From contig NC_071391.1 of the NCBI RefSeq assembly GCF_022682495.2, forward strand, positions 13,615,680-13,679,679: a DNA stretch of 64,000 nucleotides, written 5' to 3'. Within the stretch, counting starts at the first letter, position 1; the number at the start of each line of letters is the position of its first letter. Under the pieces are notes generated by a model. That model saw only the letters and a list, made by a program, of their open reading frames with translations. It was not told where the DNA came from and did not search any database. Positions 58,801 to 64,000 of this stretch are shown piece after piece. A program made the translations under genes and the position numbers. The stretch is from Desmodus rotundus. Lineage: Eukaryota > Chordata > Mammalia > Chiroptera > Phyllostomidae.

Positions 58801-59242
58801 GCGGCTTGGTGCCTTGCTGGGTGGTACTCAATGCTGCAACTGTCACATCCTCCTCCTGGACCCCCTCCTCCTCCTCCTCCTCTACCTCATTCATGCCCAC
58901 AAGCCCAGCCAACAGCAGGGGTGCACCCAGAAGCTGAGCACCAACAGTGGCAGGCTGAGGGGTGGGCACCTCACCCACGACGAAGCGGGGGTTGCGGGTG
59001 GGGGGTGTGGTGCTGGAGCGGCGTCGGCGGCTGGTGCCCCGGGCCTGCATCCCACAGCCCAGGAGGCAGCCCTGGAGCTGTGCACTGGAGCGGCGACGCT
59101 GTGCTAGTGAGGAGGAGGCCTGTCCAGCGGGGGAGCGGCGCCGCGCCTTGCCCGTAGGCAGCCCCACGCCACTAGGCCTCCGCTGCCCCTCTCCGAAGCC
59201 TGGCGCCATCCTCTGGAAGTGTCTCTTAAAAAAGGTCTCCAT
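46709..59242 (-). CDS. DGKZ: Diacylglycerol kinase zeta, long isoform (31 coding exons)
   Basis: Join on minus, high to low: 59242-58524, 58177-58069, 57775-57680, 57358-57281, 56133-56077, 55667-55599, 54786-54715, 54610-54494, 54394-54323, 54048-53953, 53672-53590, 53492-53432, 53351-53238, 53142-53002, 52453-52375, 52170-52115, 51977-51915, 51810-51737, 51653-51542, 51200-51001, 50813-50713, 50601-50522, 50437-50368, 50224-50184, 49705-49566, 48814-48783, 48556-48513, 48057-47937, 47833-47800, 47487-47388, 46825-46709. The total is 3,348 nt, in frame throughout: 1,115 residues plus stop (human long form 1,117). The enzyme phosphorylates diacylglycerol to phosphatidic acid with ATP, ending PKC/RasGRP signalling. 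Domain order: isoform-specific N-terminus, two C1 domains, MARCKS-like basic region, DAG-kinase catalytic and accessory domains, ankyrin repeats, PDZ ligand. All introns are GT-AG. No disabling change was seen. Confidence 0.97.
47388..48057 (-). CDS. DGKZ: DGKZ ankyrin-repeat exons
   Basis: Exons 48057-47937, 47833-47800 and 47487-47388 (residues 993-1077) encode most of the C-terminal ankyrin repeats: [20 protein letters not shown] and [20 protein letters not shown] show the TxLHxA-type helix starts. The middle exon is only 34 nt. Relative to human I see D-H for E-Q before SRTLL, and APQE for APPE. Confidence 0.95.
47570..47660. other. G-rich intronic stretch
   Basis: Many closely spaced G-runs of three to seven lie on the + strand (C-runs on the DGKZ sense strand), between two ankyrin exons. 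Potentially quadruplex-forming. Confidence 0.6.
48513..49705 (-). CDS. DGKZ: DGKZ linker exons before ankyrin repeats
   Basis: Exons 49705-49566, 48814-48783 and 48556-48513 (residues 921-992). The first encodes [20 protein letters not shown] and a Pro/Ser/Thr-rich linker. The 32-nt exon encodes [10 protein letters not shown]. The third encodes [15 protein letters not shown], the first ankyrin helix. The 32-nt exon needs the acceptor ttgtag at 48815-48816. A nearer AG (ccag, before 48803) would break the frame. Confidence 0.93.
48905..49080. repeat. L2-like LINE relic
   Basis: 'tttcaacagtttattgagtgcctcctg', 'tgctccaggcactggagatacagcagcaaacacgg', 'cagggagctcacattctagcc' and 'caaataaataaaggg' match the L2 3'-end pattern well. 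Intronic in DGKZ. Confidence 0.7.
50184..51200 (-). CDS. DGKZ: DGKZ accessory-domain C-terminal exons
   Basis: Exons 51200-51001, 50813-50713, 50601-50522, 50437-50368 and 50224-50184 (residues 757-920). They include [20 protein letters not shown], the MVQKAKRRS basic patch, [29 protein letters not shown] and [13 protein letters not shown]. This follows the DAG-kinase accessory domain and leads into the linker. Residues are almost unchanged from human. Confidence 0.95.
51542..52453 (-). CDS. DGKZ: DGKZ accessory-domain exons
   Basis: Exons 52453-52375, 52170-52115, 51977-51915, 51810-51737 and 51653-51542 (residues 629-756) encode [39 protein letters not shown], the [12 protein letters not shown] segment, [17 protein letters not shown] and YCAGTMPWG...[10 protein letters not shown]. 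These are hallmark DAG-kinase accessory-domain motifs. The donor of the first exon is GTTGGC, a poor match at +3, +4 and +6. Confidence 0.95.
53002..54048 (-). CDS. DGKZ: DGKZ catalytic-domain exons
   Basis: Exons 54048-53953, 53672-53590, 53492-53432, 53351-53238 and 53142-53002 (residues 464-628). [14 protein letters not shown] opens the diacylglycerol-kinase catalytic fold. [12 protein letters not shown] at about 536-546 holds the nucleotide-binding GGDGT (539-543). [19 protein letters not shown] follows. All catalytic residues expected for the family are present. The last exon carries an acidic stretch ([14 protein letters not shown]) that differs slightly from human. Confidence 0.97.
54323..54394 (-). 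CDS. DGKZ: DGKZ MARCKS-like basic exon
   Basis: A 72-nt exon encoding residues 440-463, [20 protein letters not shown] then KGPE. This is the MARCKS phosphorylation-site-like nuclear localisation signal of DGK-zeta. PKC phosphorylation of its serines controls nuclear entry. Identical to human as far as I can recall. Confidence 0.97.
54494..57775 (-). CDS. DGKZ: DGKZ C1-domain exons
   Basis: Exons 57775-57680, 57358-57281, 56133-56077, 55667-55599, 54786-54715 and 54610-54494 (residues 277-439). The first C1-like domain runs from [20 protein letters not shown] through [20 protein letters not shown] and INFRCKPSF. The second runs from [20 protein letters not shown] to [17 protein letters not shown]. 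Both keep the His/Cys zinc-ligand pattern. All six exons are multiples of three nucleotides and begin on codon boundaries. Confidence 0.96.
55070..55089. repeat. Poly(C) tract
   Basis: Twenty consecutive Cs in a DGKZ intron. Confidence 0.95.
55272..55326 (+). mobile_element. Very short 5'-truncated LINE insertion
   Basis: About 55 bp ending 'ctgtaattgaataacaataaaaatta' plus an A-run, the form of a LINE 3' end. It is flanked by a target-site duplication (aaatcgcagca at 55261-55271 and 55327-55337). It lies in a DGKZ intron, antisense to the gene. Confidence 0.75.
56751..56773. repeat. Poly(G) tract
   Basis: Twenty-three consecutive Gs in a DGKZ intron, preceded by shorter G-runs. It creates a spurious poly-Pro frame on the minus strand. 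Confidence 0.95.
58069..58177 (-). CDS. DGKZ: DGKZ first shared exon ([11 protein letters not shown])
   Basis: Encodes [20 protein letters not shown] through [10 protein letters not shown] (residues 241-276). The acceptor is tctatag before 58177. In human this is the exon where the alternative DGKZ N-termini are spliced on. It is the first shared exon of long and short isoforms. Confidence 0.95.
58524..59242 (-). CDS. DGKZ: DGKZ long-isoform N-terminal exon
   Basis: A single 719-nt exon starting [20 protein letters not shown] and ending QAWSALL plus two bases of Ala, donor gc|gtaggt. It matches the N-terminus of the human 1,117-aa DGK-zeta isoform, known from muscle. It is Arg/Ser-rich with RRRSSAQLQ and RRRRSS patches, and a hydrophobic [19 protein letters not shown] stretch. 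A run of Glu ([10 protein letters not shown]) is longer than the human NEEEG I recall. The start ATG is CAT at 59240-59242. Confidence 0.93.
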
Positions 59243-60487
59243 GCAGGGGCAGGTGGGTGCCTGTTGGGCACAGAGACCAGGAGCATCAGGAGCTGGGCCG
59301 GGCCATGGCCCATCCTGTGCCCAGGAGCTAAGTCACAGCCTCTGCCCTTTGGGCTGAGAGGAGACACTTGGAGGAGGGGTGACTGTGGCCTCCGTCTCAA
59401 TAAACAGGGTGTTTGAGGCATCAGAGAACCGTCAGGGGAGCCTCCGTTGCCCAAAATTGGGAGCACTGTGCTCTGCGCAGTTAAGCCTCCGGGCTGCCCC
59501 AGCAGTAATGGGTGGGAGGGGCTTTCAGCTATGCACCCAGCATCCCTGGTCCAGGCACCATAATCCCCTAAGTCCTGGCCTGAAGCTGACAGAAGAGAGA
59601 AGAAAAGGGAAGCTGCAAGTCCGGAATTTTGGGTTCCAGTTCGGAGTTGGCCCAGACAGACCAAGGGGCACAGGGCAGGCTTTCCTTCTCGTCAGGTCTT
59701 TGTTTTGCCAGGAACAAGGGGCGCGTTAGGTTTAGGTGCACTGCCCCCCACCCCTCCCGCCCAGGACATGGCACAAACCAAGAATGACAATAAAACAAGG
59801 CCCTCTGAACAGGAACTCAGTCCTGGTGAGACGCCCTGACCCAGCCCCAGTCTTGGTGTCAGGCTGACTGGTAAGTGGCATTTACCAGTGGCGGGGGTCA
59901 GCTGTCAGCCTCAGGGGTCTCAGCCCCGGGGCAGACCAGGCAGCTGCAGGGAGAGATGCCACCCTGCTTTCAACCAGTCGTGGCTTTGTATCCGGAGGCC
60001 AAGAGAAAGCTGTCTGGGTTCTGGGTTTGCGCGCACGCCTGCCTTCGCCAGGCTGACTGACGGTCAGGACTGTTCTGGCGCCAGGCCACTCTGTCTCACT
60101 CGGAGGCGCAGCACGGACACCCCATGTACGAAGGTGCTGGGTGATGTCTGAGAACCCTTCCGGCTCTGCTCCTCAGGTGCCGGTGAACCGCACCTCATCC
60201 CAGGGGCCGCTGCTAGGTGCCTCAACTCTCAATTCCAGACACTGAGCTGCCCTGGACCACTTCCACGGAGGCGGGACCCTTGGCGACCATCCTTGCTCAA
60301 ACCATCCTCCCCAACCAGTCCTGACTGTGTATTCCACTGCCTTCACCAGCTCTCCTGTTCCCACCGCCCCTTCTTCACAAGCCATTTGTCTCCCCTGACA
60401 CTGGAGGAGTGGCACGAGGCCGGGCATTGCTTCAGCGGGGCGAGGCCTCCCGAGTGCCCAGGGATGCTTGTGTCTCTCCATCACGGG

Positions 60488-60506
60488 CCCCCCCCCCCCC
60501 CCCCCC
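60488..60506. repeat. Poly(C) tract
   Basis: About nineteen consecutive Cs. Confidence 0.95.
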
Positions 60507-61189
60507 GGCCCTGGCAGCCACAGGGAGGCCTGAGTCGTGGCCAGGAGACGTGTGCCTGGGGCTGACAGAAGTCAGATGCAACGGGGCAGCGCCCTGATAC
60601 AGGGTGGGAGGCCATGGGCTTGAGGAGTCAGGCCGGGCTGCACATCTAGCACCTACTCGCCACCCACTCAGCCTTTCGCCTGCTACTGCGTGGACACAGG
60701 CGTGTCAGGTCGGAGCCCTGCGTGTATACAGGGGTGCCTGCCGAAGGGGAGGCAGGCTGGGGCTGAAGTCTCCGAGCTCTGTGATCTGTGGGCAGTGCAG
60801 GCAGCCTCGCCTGGGGACGCGGTGTTGAGTCGCTCGTCTCTAGCGCTCCGCTGGTGTGGAGAGGGAAAGGGCAGGAGGTGAGCTTGGGCGGGGGGAGCCC
60901 TGGGCTGCCTCCTAAAATCAACGGCATCCTGACAAACGTGTGCACCACTCCTAAACCGCAACAGCCCTGAAGAACAGCCACAGGCTCCTACCGTGCTCCT
61001 GCGGGGAGGCGGAGGCTCACGGAAGTGACCCACCCAAGGCCCACTGCCGCCAGTGCGCGGCCAGGCTGGGAGCCGGGTCTCCCGGAAGGTGAGCCTGCAC
61101 CCAGAGTGCCGCAGAAGGGGGGTCTCTCCTCTTGGGCCAAGAGGCCAGGACTAAGTGGAATGGGACAGGGAAGGGGCCGGAGAACCACG

Positions 61190-61390
61190 ATGGCCCCACT
61201 TCCTGAACACCTACCATGTGACAGGCCCTGGGCTAATCACCTGCCGTCCTGGCTGACGCTGGCAGGGTCACTGGCTCCACTCGAACGATGGTGCAACTGA
61301 GGCTTGAGGGGGTGCAGTAATATGCCCAAAGTCACACGGCTGGTCAGCGGCAGGACCAGGACCCGAACCCCCGGCTGACTCCAGGTCTGC
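61190..61390 (-). repeat. MIR-like SINE relic
   Basis: 'ctgaacacctaccatgtgac', 'ggtgcaactgaggcttg', 'atgcccaaagtcacacggctggtcagcggcagg' and 'aggacccgaacccccgg' follow the MIR reverse complement closely. Confidence 0.75.
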
Positions 61391-62529
61391 TCTGTACTGG
61401 GGAAGAGAGCCCTGAAGGCCCAGAGACTCGCTGCTGCCAGGGCACTGGCTCGCCAGCTCTGCCCCGGGTATCAGCTTTCCTTACTGGTCTGGTCAGGCTG
61501 CTCTGTGACAGCTGCACAGCCTGCAGATTAGTCACCCGGACACACCGCCTGATGCTAATGTCACCCAGAAAACAAAAGGCCACAGTCAGGGGGGTAGGGG
61601 GAGGTGCCGCGGGTGCTCTGTGGGCAGCGCTGAGGGCTGGGCCGGCCTGCTGCCCCAGGCTCACGCTGACAAGAGGGGCCAGCAGGAAGAGGCCGCCTGC
61701 ACACCCCGGCTCACGACACGGGGGTGGCCCCTACAGCACTCTGGCCCACACGCTGCTGGGCAGCCCCACAGTTACTTGGGAGTGCAGTCACTCCAAGTGG
61801 GGAGCGCAGCAGGCCAGGCCAGGGCTGTGAGGCCATGTGCAAAGCTGACCCTTCACAGGCCTCAGTTTCCTTATTCGTCCAAGGAGGCTGCTAGACTGGC
61901 TGATTGACATTTTATGACAAGCTCTCCTGCCAGGCACCCAAGCTTCTATGCTCCCAATACCCCCTCCCCCTCAGAGGCCATGCTTCCTGTTCCTCTGGTC
62001 TCCATAGAAACCTCTGTCCTCTGGTCAGCAACTGCCTGACTCCTGACTTCCTAACTCTGCTGAGGCTTCTCTTGGGTCTGGTCAGAAGTCCGGCCTGGCT
62101 TCAGGCCTGTCCCCGCTTTGTCCCTGCCAGGACCCAGAGCCTCTCTGAACAGCACAGCTCTGAGCCAAAGCTGCTTCTCACCTCACGCTGCCACCTTCCA
62201 CACACCACAGGGGGCCTCCCAGGGTCTGCCGCCAACACAGAGCCAGTGGCTGCTCCTCAGCCTCCCAGTGGGGGGCTTAGGGGAAGCCTGTCACACCCAG
62301 AGAAGAAGGGATGGGAAAAGCCTCATGGGCCCATCAACCTCCAGCTGGCTGTCGGGGGCCTGAGAAGGACACAGGACGCTGTGGGAGAGCCGTGAGTGGC
62401 CATGCACCCAGGCGCTGCCGCAACACCAGCAGGGAGCAAGCAGCCGGAGCTCCGGGCCTCACGGCTGTCTCTCACTCCATGTCAGCCTCAAGTGGGAAAG
62501 CCCGAAGGCTGTGAAACCCTGTGTCTGCC

Positions 62530-62640
62530 ATTGCTTTCCTGGGCTCATCAGCCAACCTTCTCAGTCTCTGTATTCTCATCTGCAAAACGGGATGACACCA
62601 CTGAGCCCAAGAAGGTTGGTATAAGGGATGTTCTGATGAT
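62530..62640 (+). repeat. MIR-like SINE relic
   Basis: 'aaccttctcagtctctgtattctcatctgcaaaacgggatgacac' is the MIR core in sense orientation. Confidence 0.65.
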
Positions 62641-64000
62641 GTGACAGCTGACAAGGAGCAGAGCCATGGCAGAGCCCACACCCACAGCAGACACCGGGAA
62701 TGTGGGCAGTGCCACCTCCTGGGGTTTCTCTCTGCCCGTGGCGGGGGTGGGAACCCAGAAAGGGAAGCAGGAGGACCCAGGGTGGCCACCACCCACCACA
62801 TGAGGAACAGAGCCCAGCACAGAGCCACCTGGGTGCCTGCTCATACTATGAGGGACACCCGCTGCCCCGGGCACGAGGCCTGGCCACCAAGGACCCCCTG
62901 CCTCCAGAAGCGCTGGCACAGCCCACAGTGGGGCTCGGCCAGAGTGTCCACTCCACGCTGCGGGCAGGCCCCCACTCCCAGCAGCCCCCTCCAGCTTCCC
63001 GGTGTGGACAGCTAGAAGGGAGGCCTGCCTGGGGGCTAGTGAGGTAGGGTCCCAACTTGCCCACCTCACTCACTAAGGGGATCCTGCCAAAGACAAAACA
63101 AAAAAAAGCAAAGCAAAGCAAAGGTGCACAGTGGGGAGCAGTGGGCCTGTAAGGTGAAGGAGGCAGCCAGGCCAGTGATGTGTACCTCTGCAGGGTCTGC
63201 TCTGGCTGGGGGCAGGCACCCCCCTTTCACCTTCCCTTTCCATCAGCTTCAGGAGCCTTCCTAGGGATGGTGGTGCCTGGGCCCACCCGGACCTCCCTCC
63301 CCAGACCCACCCAGACAGAGGCAGGAGGGAGGAAGCAGAAGGCAAGGAAGGGTTGAGGGAGCCCCCTTTGACCTGATCTGAAGGCAGGGCAGCAGGCCGG
63401 AGGTGGGCGAGCAAGTGGGGCTGGGGTCCCTGAGGGCAGGCGAGCCCTGGCTCTGGCTCCAGCTCCAGGCTGCCAGCCTCCCGCTGAGCAAGTCCTAGTT
63501 TGGAGAGCCAGCCGCTGTGGCTGCTCCTCTGCACCCTCCCCCTCGCCACTCTCCTCCCCCCAGCCCGAGACAGACAGCCGTTATGAAAATAACCCATTGG
63601 TAACTGACTGCACTTCCTCTCCCAGTGGCAGCTCCAGGCCCTGCAGTGAGCAGGAGGGTGGGCAGAGGGGCAGACGGGAAGAAACGCGCGCGTGCACACA
63701 CTCACCCGTGCGCGGCACACACACATGGCCTTGCCTACACCCCATAACACTCTTGGAAATTGCTGAAGGTCCCCAAAAGGCTCTGTTTATCCAGGTTATA
63801 GCTATTAATATTTACCATTAGGAATTAAAACTGAGAAATGTTTAAAACGTGCATTAATTTGTTTAAAAATAAGTCTATTATATGTTAATGTAAATGACAT
63901 ACTTTTATGAAAATAAACTATATTTTCTAAAACAAAAACAGTGGTGAGAAGGATGGCATGTTTTAATTTTCGCAACTCTCTTCAATGTCTGCTTCAATAG

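Larger units (their letters stand above)
59243..64000 (-). other. DGKZ: DGKZ 5' flank of long isoform / probable intron of shorter isoforms
   Basis: No exon is supported. The short-isoform N-terminal exons known in human were not recognised and presumably lie outside the window. Contents: a C19 run at 60488-60506, MIR-like relics near 61,190-61,390, 61,850-61,915 and 62,530-62,640, and an AT-rich unidentified stretch from about 63,770 to the end. The promoter of the long isoform should be just upstream of 59,242, but no clear core element was seen. Confidence 0.55.

Overview
This window is nuclear DNA from a placental mammal, almost certainly a bat. The genes have conventional GT-AG introns, and their exons encode proteins nearly identical to mammalian AMBRA1, CHRM4, MDK and DGKZ. 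The interspersed repeats include four tRNA-derived SINEs of the bat VES type. Their wording (a 'ctgactggtgtggctcag' head and a 'cagggcacatgcctggg' core) resembles, from memory, copies in phyllostomid-like or molossid bats more than those in Myotis. That lineage call is inference.

The gene order AMBRA1 - CHRM4 - MDK - DGKZ is the block found on human 11p11.2, read here in the opposite orientation. AMBRA1 (+) occupies about 1-32,060: the window holds its last six coding exons (final ~421 codons, stop at 31,018-31,020) and 3' UTR, separated by large repeat-bearing introns. CHRM4 (+) has a CpG-island promoter and noncoding exon 1 ending at 35,835, a 4.4 kb intron, and a single coding exon at 40,241-41,677. 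MDK (-) has four coding exons at 43,265-44,541 (143 aa) and a noncoding first exon near 44,819-44,945. DGKZ (-) spans 46,709-59,242. I could join 31 coding exons in frame into a complete 1,115-aa long isoform, with the start codon in a large N-terminal exon and a C-terminal ETAV PDZ ligand.

AMBRA1 is an autophagy/mitophagy scaffold and CUL4-DDB1 substrate receptor. The part seen here carries the LC3-interacting WDQL motif and two TQT dynein-light-chain motifs. CHRM4 is the Gi/o-coupled M4 acetylcholine receptor, MDK a secreted heparin-binding growth factor, and DGKZ a diacylglycerol kinase that ends DAG signalling. They are syntenic neighbours, not an operon-like system. CHRM4 and MDK converge tail to tail, with candidate poly(A) signals about 20 bp apart. 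DGKZ and MDK are head to tail about 1.1 kb apart.

Repeats: an ORF1-only, HAL1-like LINE fragment near the left edge; four VES SINEs, all on the + strand and all left of 32.8 kb; two MER5A-like and one hAT-like DNA-transposon relics; many MIR/L2 relics; a very short 5'-truncated LINE insertion with a clear target-site duplication; several microsatellites; and unusually many pure C or G homopolymers. I found no CRISPR array, prokaryotic element, RNA gene or undescribed multi-gene system. The items most worth checking are the RE1/REST-like site with compressed half-site spacing upstream of CHRM4, the HAL1-like element, and the convergent CHRM4/MDK 3' ends.
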